Part shown: positions 36,421 through 45,443 of the stretch, in pieces | How the letters are laid out: each line of letters starts with the position of its first letter | Position numbering within the stretch: the stretch's first letter is position 1 | Source: Acidimicrobiales bacterium AG-414-N20 | GTDB taxonomy: Bacteria; Actinomycetota; Acidimicrobiia; Acidimicrobiales; MedAcidi-G1 | Assembly (NCBI GenBank): GCA_003214465.1 | Contig: QCLO01000002.1 | Location: forward strand, 111,129 to 175,128 | Direction of reading: 5' to 3' | DNA: 64,000 nt | Translations under genes and position numbers: made by a program | Notes under the pieces: generated by a model | Told to the model about the DNA's origin: nothing | Databases searched by the model: none | What the model saw: the letters and a program-made list of their open reading frames with translations, nothing else

Positions 36421-36738
36421 TCAAGAAAAAGATTTACCGCATCCACAGGTTTTTTGAGCATTTGGATTATCAATTGCAAAACCCGCTCCATTAAGCCCAT
36501 CTTTAAAATCAAGAGTTGCCCCTACCAATAATTCAGCACTTGATGGGTCAACTACTACACGAACTTCATCAAAAAGCTTTTCAACATCATCTTCTGCTTT
36601 ATCAGTATCAAAATACATCTCATAACTAAAACCCGAACAGCCGCCTGGTCTTACGGCAACACGCAAAGCCATTTCTTCAGTTTCCTGAGACAATAGTTCG
36701 CTAACTTTTTTTCTTGCTTCTTCTGTAAGTGTTACCAT
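36421..36738 (-). CDS. A-type iron-sulfur carrier (ErpA/IscA/HesB family)
   Basis: This small carrier delivers Fe-S clusters to target proteins. The three conserved cysteines are present: one in RPGGCSGFSYEM and two in the C-terminal KTCGCGKSF. The fold segment VDPSSAELLVGATLDF and NPNAQKTCGCG match ErpA-like proteins. The 105 residues are normal. The gene lies convergently after the lipoprotein gene with 7 bp between them. Confidence 0.94.
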   Translation of the reverse strand: MVTLTEEARKKVSELLSQETEEMALRVAVRPGGCSGFSYEMYFDTDKAEDDVEKLFDEVRVVVDPSSAELLVGATLDFKDGLNGAGFAIDNPNAQKTCGCGKSFS

Positions 36739-36886
36739 TTTTTCCTTAGAAATTTTAATATTGAGCTATTTGTATTTTAACTTAAAAAAATGCTCTAAAA
36801 CAGTCCGGAGTTTAAAATTCACTAATTAGCAAATTAAAAAGTTATCTGGTTTAAGATTTTAATTGAACTAAAAAAAGGGGATAGTT

Positions 36887-37096
36887 ATCAATAATTTTAA
36901 ATGTCAAAAATGTGGAAATCTGCAGGCTGAAACTGGCGAAATACGTACAACGGGTTCAGGCCTGTCGAGATATATGAATCTGCAAAACCAGAAATTCGGT
37001 TATGTAACGTGCACACAGTGTGGTTTTTGTGAATTTTACCGCAACAATGAGAAAGACAAGGGCTGGAAGACCGTACTTGACGTCTTATCTAATTAA
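36887..37096 (+). CDS. Zinc-ribbon nucleic-acid-binding-like small protein with a non-ATG/GTG/TTG start
   Basis: The frame reads NNFKCQKCGN, TGEIRTTGSGLSRYMNLQNQ, FGYVTCTQCGFCEFYRNN and ends at TAA 37094-37096. Two CxxC pairs and the GYV-CxxCG-EFYR end match the family of small predicted zinc-ribbon nucleic-acid-binding proteins (DUF2082-like). An in-frame TAA at 36869-36871 leaves no ATG, GTG or TTG. AAAGGGG at 36874-36880 is a fair ribosome-binding site for the ATC at 36887, used as start; the ATA at 36881 is too close. The gene lies 25 bp before the acyltransferase gene. Confidence 0.68.
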   Translation: MNNFKCQKCGNLQAETGEIRTTGSGLSRYMNLQNQKFGYVTCTQCGFCEFYRNNEKDKGWKTVLDVLSN

Positions 37097-37121
37097 ATTA
37101 CAAAACCCTAAAGTCTTTTGA

Positions 37122-38633
37122 ATGAAAGAAGAAACTTTATCTAAAAGGTGGCATGATCTTGATGCGCTAAGGGGTTTTGCCATGCTCCTTGGGATTGCAC
37201 TTCATGCCGCTATGTCTTTTCTAGGGGGCGTTTGGTCAGTTAATGACATTCGTGCTGGTAGTGAATTTTTCTGGTGGCTTGTACTTGGTATTCATGGCTT
37301 TCGTATGCAACTTTTTTTTCTTCTTAGCGGTTTTTTCACATCAATGGTCTGGAAAAAACGTGGTTTGAATGAACTGGTTTGGCATAGATTTAAAAGAATT
37401 TTTCTTCCACTATTGATTTGCTTCGTCACAATAATCCCTTTGATGAACTGGGTTAGTGAAGAAGCAGCAGTCTCAGAATATGAAAAAACACAAAATATTG
37501 AAGACATTTGGACTCCTATCTTTACAGAGAATACGAAGGGAGTGGAATATGCGATTTCAATGGGCGCAGACATAAATGTTCGCGGTGATGAAGCCAACAC
37601 GCCCTTACATCTAGCAGCTCTTCTGGGTAACCATGAAATAATCAAAGTACTTCTTGAGGCAGGTGCACAACCAGATCCGCTCAATGCTAAAGATGAGACA
37701 CCTCTAGTTCTAGCTGTTTTCGCAGGGAGCACCAAAAGTGCCGACGTTCTTATCAATTACGGTGCTAACGATTTACGCACATTAGGTCAGACTTGGGATG
37801 ATCTTTTTTGGTTTAACTGGGCTGGGAACGAACTTGATGACTCCAAGAAAGACAAAGATATAAAGTCTTGGTTAAACCAATTTCATCATTTGTGGTTCTT
37901 ATGGTTCTTGTGTTGGATGGTTGCGGGTTTCTGCATAGTTTCAATTGTTCTACAAACAATCAGACCAGTTATAAAAAATACACCTGACTTTAAACTTCAA
38001 CTTATTTGGCTATTGTTGCCTGCTTCTCTTTTGATGCAGTTAAAAATGGGCGACGGTGGGAATTACGCATCTTTTGGCCCCGATACTTTCACAGAATTTT
38101 TTCCACCAGCACACCTTCTTATCTACTACGGTCTTTTCTTTGCTTTCGGTTCAATAACTTTCGGAATAAGAACAAAAAAATCTGAACCATTAATGGATCA
38201 CTTAGGTAAGAGATGGTATGTACTGCTTCCAATAACGGTTATAGGTATCTTACCTCTAGGCCTAGGAGCAACTTTTGAAGGTGATTCCTGGTTTATCGCT
38301 TCGCTTTTACAAATTCTTTATGCCTGGGGAATGTCCATTGGTCTCATCGGACTTTTTAGAAAACTTTTTGCTAAAGAAAGAAATAGTGTGCGTTATTTAT
38401 CTGATGCGTCTTATTGGATGTACATTGCCCATTTACCGCTTGTTATTTCAGCCCAGTGGCTATTTAGGGACTGGGAAATTTTTTCATTTCTAAAATTTTT
38501 CCTCATCTGCATTTCAATAAGTCCGATTTTATTAGCTTCTTACCAATTATTTGTCAGATACACACCAATTGGAACCTTGCTAAATGGTAAACGAAAAAGA
38601 AAACCAGAAAACTCAAGCCCAATTATAAGTTAG
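37122..38633 (+). CDS. Membrane acyltransferase 3 (OpgC-like) with embedded ankyrin repeats
   Basis: The frame gives a 503-residue integral membrane protein. The N-terminal DLDALRGFAMLLGIALHAAM and later HHLWFLWFLCWM and SYWMYIAHLPLVI are hallmarks of acyltransferase-3 proteins, which move acyl groups (e.g. acetyl or succinyl) onto sugars or glucans. Between helix 3 (ends about 110) and the HHLWFLW helix lie two to three ankyrin repeats (about 134-217): ISMGADINVRGDEANTPLHL, GNHEIIKVLLEAGA, DETPLVLAVFAGSTKSADVL, INYGAND. Positive charges at 78-92 place the insert on the outer face. The catalytic His is in ALHAAM. I know no such fusion. Confidence 0.88.
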   Translation: MKEETLSKRWHDLDALRGFAMLLGIALHAAMSFLGGVWSVNDIRAGSEFFWWLVLGIHGFRMQLFFLLSGFFTSMVWKKRGLNELVWHRFKRIFLPLLICFVTIIPLMNWVSEEAAVSEYEKTQNIEDIWTPIFTENTKGVEYAISMGADINVRGDEANTPLHLAALLGNHEIIKVLLEAGAQPDPLNAKDETPLVLAVFAGSTKSADVLINYGANDLRTLGQTWDDLFWFNWAGNELDDSKKDKDIKSWLNQFHHLWFLWFLCWMVAGFCIVSIVLQTIRPVIKNTPDFKLQLIWLLLPASLLMQLKMGDGGNYASFGPDTFTEFFPPAHLLIYYGLFFAFGSITFGIRTKKSEPLMDHLGKRWYVLLPITVIGILPLGLGATFEGDSWFIASLLQILYAWGMSIGLIGLFRKLFAKERNSVRYLSDASYWMYIAHLPLVISAQWLFRDWEIFSFLKFFLICISISPILLASYQLFVRYTPIGTLLNGKRKRKPENSSPIIS

Positions 38634-38646
38634 TCAAGGAGGAACA

Positions 38647-39084
38647 ATGAGTAATAAAAAAGCATCAAGCCAAAACATCAAAAATCAGATAACTGGAAGT
38701 TGCGCATGCGGAATGATTCGTTTTCGTATAACAGGAGAATTAAGAAACGTACTTAATTGCCATTGTGATCCATGCCGTCACTGGACAGGCCACTTTATGG
38801 CAGGTACATCCACTAAAATTGAAAATTTCTTTTTCGAATCTGACTCCACTCTTACCTGGTGGAACAGAACGGAAGAAGTAAAATATGGATTCTGCTCTAA
38901 TTGTGGATCAAGCCTTTTTTGGGAAGACAAAGGAAGAGACAAAATAAGAGCTATAACCGCTGGGGCCCTAGACCCTCCAACAGGTCTTAAAACTGTATTA
39001 AATATTTTTAGCGACTCAGTTTCTGACTATCACCAGCTTGATGAGCGCATTAAAGCTACATCAGGCGATCTACCTTTAGATTAG
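38647..39084 (+). CDS. GFA-type zinc-binding protein
   Basis: The product belongs to the GFA family (glutathione-dependent formaldehyde-activating-like fold). The zinc ligands are in GSCACGMIRF, NCHCDPCRHW and FCSNCGSSLFW. Most members act on unknown small molecules rather than formaldehyde. It starts 14 bp after the acyltransferase stop, behind an AGGAGG sequence (38637-38642), so the two are probably co-transcribed. Length 145 aa is normal. Confidence 0.9.
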   Translation: MSNKKASSQNIKNQITGSCACGMIRFRITGELRNVLNCHCDPCRHWTGHFMAGTSTKIENFFFESDSTLTWWNRTEEVKYGFCSNCGSSLFWEDKGRDKIRAITAGALDPPTGLKTVLNIFSDSVSDYHQLDERIKATSGDLPLD

Positions 39085-39113
39085 AAAGCTAATAGGTCTA
39101 CCTGCCTTACAAA

Positions 39114-40100
39114 CTAACTTATTCCCCCTAATTGATAACCAGATTCTGAGGGATTTTCATCAATCCAATTTGTTCGCCAAACTTCAGCTGTCACCTCACC
39201 GACTGAAATTTCTCTGTGCTCAAAACTATTTCCACAATCGACTAAAGGTTTAACCAAAGTCGAATGACGAGGAACAGAAAAATACGGGGCACTATAACGA
39301 GATTCCTCAGTGCGATTCAAAACACGATGTGGTGTAGAAATAAAACGGCCACCAGACCACACTTCCATCAAGTCACCTATATTCACCAAAAGTGCATCCG
39401 GAGGACAGAAAATTTCAAACCATTCACCTTTTCTTGTTCGAATTTCAAGTCCTCCTAAAGGATCCGGGTGAAGAATAGTTATCGCGCTTATATCTTTATG
39501 CGGATGAATTCCTGATTTTTGGGATTTTGTCCTTGAGACTGGGTAATGAAGCAAAGTCATGTTAGTCAATGGTTCATGAAAAAAATCTAGAAGAATAGCA
39601 GGCTTTACCCCTAGTGCAATTGCCAAATGGAAAAGGAGTGTCGTTGCTAGACGGTCACAATCTTTCCAGTATGAAAGAACAGTTTCTTTCATATTCTCGA
39701 CTTGTTTGACCCATTTATTTGACCCATATAGTAGGCACTCACCTTTTACAGGATTTTCCTTGGGGCATTCCCAATGAAGCTTGAAACCCTCATAAAGATC
39801 ATTTTTTGTTTCTTCAAAGATTTTTTTTTCATTCGGAGAGAAAAATCCCAGTGGTATGTAGCCACGATAATTGCTTCGCGATATTAATAATTCTTCTTTA
39901 ATAGAATCAGGAACGTTGAAAACGCGAATTAATAATTCTCGCATTTCAGATAAAAGTTTTTTTTCTATTCCATGACCAACTAGTATAGCGAAACCAACTT
40001 CTTCAAAGGCATCTATCAGTTCATCTGAAACTGTTCGTTTACGATCGCCATCAGTGGCCAATGCGGCGATATCTATACTTGGTAGTTCAACTTTTTTCAT
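39114..40100 (-). CDS. 2-oxoglutarate/Fe(II) oxygenase, isopenicillin-N-synthase-like family
   Basis: The 328-residue protein has the DIOX_N-type start (VELPSIDIAALATDGDRKRT and EEVGFAILVGHGIE) and the iron facial triad: HPHKDISAI (His-x-Asp) and STPHRVLNR (His). The 2-oxoglutarate-binding RxS lies in RYSAPYF. Such enzymes hydroxylate, desaturate or close rings on small molecules. The substrate is unknown and no neighbouring gene suggests a pathway. It is divergent from the YjbR-like gene. Confidence 0.91.
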   Translation of the reverse strand: MKKVELPSIDIAALATDGDRKRTVSDELIDAFEEVGFAILVGHGIEKKLLSEMRELLIRVFNVPDSIKEELLISRSNYRGYIPLGFFSPNEKKIFEETKNDLYEGFKLHWECPKENPVKGECLLYGSNKWVKQVENMKETVLSYWKDCDRLATTLLFHLAIALGVKPAILLDFFHEPLTNMTLLHYPVSRTKSQKSGIHPHKDISAITILHPDPLGGLEIRTRKGEWFEIFCPPDALLVNIGDLMEVWSGGRFISTPHRVLNRTEESRYSAPYFSVPRHSTLVKPLVDCGNSFEHREISVGEVTAEVWRTNWIDENPSESGYQLGGIS

Positions 40101-40260
40101 TTTTATTTTCGTTGCTTTTTCCTAATACAACTTGGTACATGGAAAAACGTTATTACGCAAACAAAATTTTATAGTCAAAACTTTTATGTTCTTTTTTCTC
40201 TTCGATGCTGCGAAAATATATAGAGAATGTCTTTTGTACTTAATGCTTGAAAGGAACCAC

Positions 40261-40626
40261 ATGGCCACTTTTAACGATGTTTGGAAAATAGGAATGGGTC
40301 TTCCGGAAGTAGAAGAGACAACTTTCTATGGAACAGCTGGACTTAAAGTCAAAGGTAAAGCATTTTGTAGAATCTGGAGCGAACGCGAATATGAACGAGA
40401 TGAAATTACCGATACAGAAGTGTTAGTAATTTTCTGTGAGCTAGATGAGAAAGAAACACTTATTGAACAATACGATGGTGTGCTCTTCAGCACCCCTCAT
40501 TACGACGGTTCTGACAATCTTCTAGTCAGACTGACAGATGCAACAGCAGAACAACTAACTGACTTTCTTGACATTAGTTATCTGATAAAAGCACCACCAT
40601 CATTAGCAAAACAAATTGCTGAGTAA
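40261..40626 (+). CDS. MmcQ/YjbR-like protein
   Basis: The protein resembles the MmcQ/YjbR family, a CyaY-like fold with a DNA-binding-like surface: DVWKIGMGLPEVEETTFYGT, KVKGKAFCRIW and a C-terminal DATAEQLTDFLDISYLIKAP. The ATG at 40261 follows AAAGGAACCAC and gives 121 residues, the normal length; the frame is open further upstream to 40132 but that part is hydrophobic and not conserved. Its function is unknown for the family. Confidence 0.85.
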   Translation: MATFNDVWKIGMGLPEVEETTFYGTAGLKVKGKAFCRIWSEREYERDEITDTEVLVIFCELDEKETLIEQYDGVLFSTPHYDGSDNLLVRLTDATAEQLTDFLDISYLIKAPPSLAKQIAE

Positions 40627-40682
40627 AAATTCGACTGGATGTGGATAGGACTATTCCCATCTCTTAATTAAAAAGGAAAAAA

Positions 40683-42107
40683 ATGAATAACCGAAGTGAA
40701 ATTTACGTTGATGGAAACTGGGTTGCATCAAGTGGAACAGAAAATATCGACGTAATAAACCCTTCAACCGAAGAAATTATTGGATCAACGCCAGCAGGCA
40801 CAAAAGAAGATGTTGATTTAGCCGTTAAGGCAGCAAAAGAAGCTTTTCAGGGATGGTCAGAAACCTCTCTTGAAGAAAGACTCTCTTATATAGAAAACCT
40901 CGCCGCAAAACTCGGTGAAAGAAGTGCTGAAATTGGTGAACTTATCTCCCAAGAAGTAGGTATGCCTGGAAAAATGTCAATGATGATTCAAGCAGGTCTG
41001 CCAGCAACTACGACTGCCAGTATTTCAGGTACAGCTAGAGAGTTTCCATTCGAAGAAACCATTGGTAGGTCACTAGTAACACGCGAACCTATTGGGGTAG
41101 TCGGCTGCATTACTCCTTGGAACTATCCTCTTCATCAAATAATGGCTAAAGTTGCTCCAGCTATGGCCGTGGGTTGCACAGTGGTTCTTAAACCGAGCGA
41201 AGTTGCCCCATTAAACGCATTTCTTTTAGCTGAAATAATTGACGAGTTAAATTTTCCAAAAGGTGTCTTTAATCTTGTCTCAGGGGTCGGACCTGTAGTT
41301 GGAGAAGCTATTGCAGCCCATCCTGATGTTGACATGGTCTCTTTTACAGGTTCTACGCGCGCCGGTACACGAGTAGCTGAAATAGCCGCAGCGAACGTAA
41401 CTCGTGTACACCAGGAACTTGGAGGTAAATCTGCAAATATTATCCTTGATGATGCAGACCTTTCAGCCGCTATTCCTTCTGCGGTAGGAGCTTGCTTTCT
41501 AAACTCAGGACAAACTTGCAGTGCGTTGACACGTCTACTCGTCCCTTCAAGCAAAATGGAGGAAGCAGCAGAACTAGCTGCTCAAGCAGCAGCCGGATTC
41601 ACAGTCGGTCCTGCTGATGACGAGACAAGTAAATTAGGACCTCTGGTTTCTCAAATGCAATGGGATCGAGTTCAAAGTTACATTCAAACAGGAATAGATG
41701 AAGGGGCGACACTGGTTACTGGAGGCTTAGGAAAACCTGATGGACTGGATTCTGGCTATTTTGTCCAGCCCACAGTATTCGCTAATGTTAAAAATTCAAT
41801 GAAAATAGCGCAGGAAGAAATCTTTGGTCCCGTTCTTTCAATAATTGGCTATGAAGATGACGACGATGCTATTCAAATAGCAAATGATTCTGATTACGGG
41901 TTATCTGGGGGTGTTTGGAGTTCAGACAATGAACGAGCTTTAAAAGTAGCTAAAAAGCTTAGAACTGGTGAAGTTGATATGAATGGTTCGTTTCTAAATA
42001 CTGATGCACCTTTTGGTGGATATAAAAAATCCGGCAACGGTAGGGAATTAGGACGTTTCGGAATGGATGAATTTGTGGAAGCAAAGCAAATAAATCTACC
42101 CCTTTAA
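40683..42107 (+). CDS. Aldehyde dehydrogenase family protein
   Basis: It is a NAD(P)-dependent oxidoreductase that turns aldehydes into carboxylates. Motifs are [38 protein letters not shown], the general-base Glu in [13 protein letters not shown] and the catalytic Cys in [23 protein letters not shown] and [13 protein letters not shown] complete the pattern. The 474-residue length is normal. An AAAAAGGAAA ribosome-binding site precedes the ATG. The substrate cannot be inferred from neighbours. Confidence 0.94.
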   Translation: MNNRSEIYVDGNWVASSGTENIDVINPSTEEIIGSTPAGTKEDVDLAVKAAKEAFQGWSETSLEERLSYIENLAAKLGERSAEIGELISQEVGMPGKMSMMIQAGLPATTTASISGTAREFPFEETIGRSLVTREPIGVVGCITPWNYPLHQIMAKVAPAMAVGCTVVLKPSEVAPLNAFLLAEIIDELNFPKGVFNLVSGVGPVVGEAIAAHPDVDMVSFTGSTRAGTRVAEIAAANVTRVHQELGGKSANIILDDADLSAAIPSAVGACFLNSGQTCSALTRLLVPSSKMEEAAELAAQAAAGFTVGPADDETSKLGPLVSQMQWDRVQSYIQTGIDEGATLVTGGLGKPDGLDSGYFVQPTVFANVKNSMKIAQEEIFGPVLSIIGYEDDDDAIQIANDSDYGLSGGVWSSDNERALKVAKKLRTGEVDMNGSFLNTDAPFGGYKKSGNGRELGRFGMDEFVEAKQINLPL

Positions 42108-42119
42108 AAATAGTATTTC

Positions 42120-43133
42120 TTATATTTGATTTTGAATTAATACCCCTACGCCGGCTACGGCTAAAACAGCAATCCAAGAAATAAATCCGAGCAATAATGG
42201 TTGACGACCAAGATTTTTTAATGCCTTAAGACGTATCCCAGCTCCCAAACCAAACATTGCCATTGTTATAAGAAAATTTCTTATATTTCCGATCGTTTGA
42301 ATAAAATCTTCAGAAAAAACTGAAGCAGATCGCATTGCTGCCGCCGCGATAAACCCAAGAATAAAAATTGGTAATGGTAACTTCCATTTTTGTAAATTTT
42401 CTGACTTTTTATGTTGCTTGAAAGCTACAAACATAAGTAAGGGTGCAAGCATTAGAATCCGACACATTTTTACTAATACAGCAGAGTCCAAAGTATCTTC
42501 GCTCACAACAGAAGCAGTAGCAACTACTTGACCCGTGTCGTGAACTGATAATCCAACCCACCACCCAAATAAACTCTCATCAAAATCAAAAATTGCTTGA
42601 ACTATTGGAAAAACTAGAACAGCAATAGAACCGAACAAGGTAACTAAACCAACTGCATAACCCGTTTCCTCTTCATCTGCTCTACTCAAAGGTTTCATAG
42701 CAGCAATCGCGGACACTCCACATATCGAATACCCTGAAGCGACAAGAAGTGCTAACGGTTTATTAATTGCAAAAATCTTACCGATTTTTTGAATACCAAA
42801 AAAAACAATTATTACAACTCCAATTACTATTAAAATCGCGACCGGACTGCCAATCTCAGTAATTTCTGAAAACACAAGTCGAAAACCTAATAGACAAATA
42901 CCTACCTTCAATATGTACCCAGAAGCTAAGTCCAAAGAAGGTTTTGCCCACGAACCAAGGACGCCAAAATTAGCCAATAAAACTCCGATGACCAGTGAAA
43001 TAACCGGTGAAGATATTCGATCATTTAAATTACTAATTGCCTCTGCGATGATTGCGACAGCAAATATTAAGAAAATTCCATAAATATTTTCTCGTACCCA
43101 TTTAATCAAACGATTCAAAAGTGACTTGTACAT
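42120..43133 (-). CDS. YeiH-family putative sulfate exporter
   Basis: The 337-residue integral membrane protein has about 10-11 helices and matches the UPF0324/YeiH family: LVIGVLLANFGVLGSWAKPS, LKVGICLLGFRLVF, GYSICGVSAIAAMKPLSRA, WWVGLSVHDTGQVVATASVV and LITMAMFGLGAGIRL. The family is often named putative sulfate exporter, but transport has little direct proof. It sits between the aldehyde dehydrogenase gene and tRNA-Lys. Confidence 0.9.
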   Translation of the reverse strand: MYKSLLNRLIKWVRENIYGIFLIFAVAIIAEAISNLNDRISSPVISLVIGVLLANFGVLGSWAKPSLDLASGYILKVGICLLGFRLVFSEITEIGSPVAILIVIGVVIIVFFGIQKIGKIFAINKPLALLVASGYSICGVSAIAAMKPLSRADEEETGYAVGLVTLFGSIAVLVFPIVQAIFDFDESLFGWWVGLSVHDTGQVVATASVVSEDTLDSAVLVKMCRILMLAPLLMFVAFKQHKKSENLQKWKLPLPIFILGFIAAAAMRSASVFSEDFIQTIGNIRNFLITMAMFGLGAGIRLKALKNLGRQPLLLGFISWIAVLAVAGVGVLIQNQI

Positions 43134-43179
43134 ATTGTCTGTTATTTTAAATGCAGATACATCACTGCCCTTTTATATG

Positions 43180-43252
43180 TAGGCCGCCCGGGGCTCGAAC
43201 CCGGCACCTTGGGATTAAAAGTCCCCTGCTCTACCCGATGAGCTAGCGACCC
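43180..43252 (-). tRNA. tRNA-Lys (anticodon UUU)
   Basis: Read on the minus strand, the acceptor GGGTCGC pairs with GCGGCCT with two G-U pairs. The D-arm contains GCTC...GAGC, and the anticodon stem GGGGA/TCCC-type pair carries the loop CTTTTAA with anticodon TTT. The T-arm is CCGGGTTCGAGCCCCGG. The discriminator base is A and CCA is not encoded. No tandem repeat or integrase suggests it is used as an attachment site. Confidence 0.93.
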
Positions 43253-43366
43253 AGAATTTAGGCTAGCCGCTTATCAATATATTCATGTTGAAATAAGACT
43301 GATTATAAAGAAAGCTAAAAATCGATTAACAATCACTAATTAAATGATTCCTTCTAACCTCTTAAT

Positions 43367-44029
43367 ATGAGATTAACTTTTTTTGTTCTCTTGGGGATTG
43401 TTGTAGTTAGTTCACTCATCTGGTTTGGAGCTATAGACACTGATAACCGTGTAAAAGAACTACAGCTAACCGCACCAACAACAACTACAACAACTACAAC
43501 AACTACAACAACTACTGTTACGACAACAATATTGTCACCTATTGGAACTCTGCCTTTTATAGAAATAGAAGGAGAAGTTAATCTCGATTATTCATCTTCT
43601 ATCAGTACTGTCGGGTTAGATACCGTTACATTCGGCATGACTGTAAAAAATGCTCAAAAAGCGGCTGGAACAAGATTTTCTCCTGTAACCCCAAGAAGTG
43701 AATGCTTTTTGGCAATTCCAGATAAAGGACCTAAAGGAATTACATTCTGGATTATAGAAAGCACTGTTGAACGTATTGATATTGATAATGAATTGATTAG
43801 GACGCGTTCTGGGGCTGGTATCGGAGATACAGAGTCTTTAATTTATGAATTATTTGGGGAAAAAATAGAAACAAAAATACTCCCTGAATCTTCCGAAAAA
43901 TTACTCGTTTATGTACCTAGTGATTCTTCTGACAAAAACTTCCGAGTTGTTTTTAAAAGTGATGGCAGACTTATAACCAGATTATGGTCGGGCAGACTAC
44001 CTTGGGTTGAAATGACTGAAATCTGCTAA
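43367..44029 (+). CDS. Membrane-anchored protein with a poly-Thr linker and extracytoplasmic domain
   Basis: The protein has an N-terminal signal-anchor helix (residues 4-20), a linker of 13 Thr plus VTTT (residues 38-54) and a globular domain of about 160 residues. The domain contains DTVTFGMTVKNAQKAAGTRF, and its last residue is Cys. The GMT-x-AQxAAG motif recurs in secreted proteins of Acidimicrobiia, as I recall, and Thr-rich linkers are also typical of that class. No enzyme signature is visible. It overlaps the convergent lipoprotein gene by 4 bp. Confidence 0.78.
   Translation: MRLTFFVLLGIVVVSSLIWFGAIDTDNRVKELQLTAPTTTTTTTTTTTTTVTTTILSPIGTLPFIEIEGEVNLDYSSSISTVGLDTVTFGMTVKNAQKAAGTRFSPVTPRSECFLAIPDKGPKGITFWIIESTVERIDIDNELIRTRSGAGIGDTESLIYELFGEKIETKILPESSEKLLVYVPSDSSDKNFRVVFKSDGRLITRLWSGRLPWVEMTEIC
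43478..43528 (+). repeat. Microsatellite coding for poly-threonine
   Basis: Four exact copies of the 9-bp unit ACAACAACT (43478-43513) are followed by imperfect Thr codons. The repeat keeps frame, so copy-number change would only alter linker length. Confidence 0.9.
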
Positions 44030-44547
44030 TTGCTGAATTTTTCTTCAAGAAGATCACTTTCAAATTTTTCACAATTAACAAACAAGGATCCAAAACCAGC
44101 AACTTCGCTGTATCCAGTTTCCAAATCTAAATTTTTTTGCCAACTAATAGCACCAGCCGTTATCTCAAAATTGTCAACTAAAAGGTCTAATGTTTCATTT
44201 AGTGACGCTTCAAACATCGTTGAACCGTTTTTCAACAAACCTACGTAGGGTTTCCCGGCAAAGGCTTGGATAAGTGCTTCTGTACTCTCTCCAGTTTTAG
44301 TATCTTCTCCATTCCCTATAGCTGCTACTTCTCCTAACTTAGTTTTGTAACAAGTGAATGCCATCTCAAATTTCTGACTTCCTATCTGTATCCAACCATT
44401 AGAAGCTTCTGAGTTTTCTTCTTTGACTTTTTGGATTTCTTCTAACTTTTCTACTGTAATTTTGCTACTTGCACATGAAGAAAAAATCCAGATAAGAAAA
44501 AATAAAATCAATAAACGTAAGTAATTATTTTTCACAAACAAAACCAT
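44026..44547 (-). CDS. Putative lipoprotein, 173 aa
   Basis: A short hydrophobic signal (LRLLILFFLIWIFSSC) ends in a lipobox, so the mature protein starts at Cys. The rest is a soluble domain with GWIQIGSQKFEMAFTCYKTK and VNCEKFESDLLEEKF, which hold further cysteines that could pair. I recognise no family. It lies 4 bp after the DUF4031-like gene on the same strand and is probably co-transcribed with it. Confidence 0.68.
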   Translation of the reverse strand: MVLFVKNNYLRLLILFFLIWIFSSCASSKITVEKLEEIQKVKEENSEASNGWIQIGSQKFEMAFTCYKTKLGEVAAIGNGEDTKTGESTEALIQAFAGKPYVGLLKNGSTMFEASLNETLDLLVDNFEITAGAISWQKNLDLETGYSEVAGFGSLFVNCEKFESDLLEEKFSN

Positions 44548-44551
44548 ATTG

Positions 44552-45076
44552 TTAAATCAGAATCTCTAAAATTTTGCCATTAATGAAACGCCAGTCGAAT
44601 TTTTCTAAAAAATTACTTTCAATAGTTAAGCCATTGGGATCTTCAAGCACTAAAGCCATTTCATTTCTTCTTTGGAATATAGTAACTTCTGCCAAGTTCC
44701 AGTTGGATCGAGCTATTTTTTCTAATTCTGGAAATGTTTTATTGAATTTAAACTCACTCAAATCAGGCGACTTACCTTTCGGAGGAAAAAAGCAGATTTT
44801 TTCCCACTTACCAGGGCGCTCAGACACAGGTAATCTTAATTTTGCTTTCTTTAAACGGGATAAAAGTTCGCGACCGTCTATTTCAATAGCTCCCAAAATA
44901 ATTGCCTGATCTCTAACTTCTTTTGGAACGTCATAATGATCACCTTGAAATGACATAAGACGAAGTCCTAATATCTCAGCAAAATCGTGTAATTCAGACA
45001 AATTATCATCACTAGCAAGATGGGCCCATAAGTTACCCTTGTAAGGCCAAATTGCTTTATCAACTACTACTGCCAT
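44552..45076 (-). CDS. DUF4031-domain protein
   Basis: The N-terminal 80 residues (MAVVVDKAIWPYKGNLWAHL, ASDDNLSELHDFAEILGLR, HYDVP) fit the small DUF4031 domain found in many bacteria, function unknown. The C-terminal half contains ERPGKWEKICFF and a strand-rich end and is not recognised. The frame is open to 45136, but homologues begin at the MAVVVD Met, so 45076 is chosen. The gene is divergent from the 90-residue gene at 45171. Confidence 0.8.
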   Translation of the reverse strand: MAVVVDKAIWPYKGNLWAHLASDDNLSELHDFAEILGLRLMSFQGDHYDVPKEVRDQAIILGAIEIDGRELLSRLKKAKLRLPVSERPGKWEKICFFPPKGKSPDLSEFKFNKTFPELEKIARSNWNLAEVTIFQRRNEMALVLEDPNGLTIESNFLEKFDWRFINGKILEILI

Positions 45077-45170
45077 TCCACATGTTGTCTCCAAAAAATG
45101 AAAAAAGCACGCCAAGGAGAAATTCTTTCCCAGCAACTAAAAATACTTAATTTGATGACACAATTATCAA

Positions 45171-45443
45171 ATGAGTGATGCTGAAAAAACCTTCACCACT
45201 ATCAAATTTTCACCGGACTGCGAAATTGAAGAAATTTCTAGAGTCGCTCTCGCCGCAGTCCTAAGAATCCACAAAATCGACCCTGCTCTGATCAGCAAAT
45301 TAGCTGTTTCTCTTCAACAAGAAATAAAAAAAATTTCTGCAAAAGCATCGTTTGTAGAAGTTGAATTTCAGCCTAGTGAAAACAAAATTTCTGCTGAAGT
45401 AAGAGCAAATGGTAAATCACGCACAATTAGCGCTAGCTGGTAG
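45171..45443 (+). CDS. Small hypothetical protein, 90 aa
   Basis: The product is a soluble alpha/beta protein: FTTIKFSPDCEIEEISRVAL, AAVLRIHKIDPALISKLAVS and FVEVEFQPSENKISAEV. There are no signal peptides, helices or catalytic motifs. Its last 27 bp overlap the convergent methyltransferase gene. Codon usage matches neighbours and it starts just after the DUF4031 promoter region, so it is probably a real gene, but I do not recognise it. Confidence 0.6.
   Translation: MSDAEKTFTTIKFSPDCEIEEISRVALAAVLRIHKIDPALISKLAVSLQQEIKKISAKASFVEVEFQPSENKISAEVRANGKSRTISASW

Noticed and set aside
43180..43252. tRNA-Lys as a phage or island attachment site
   Set aside because: No integrase, no repeated tRNA fragment and no change in gene content on either side.
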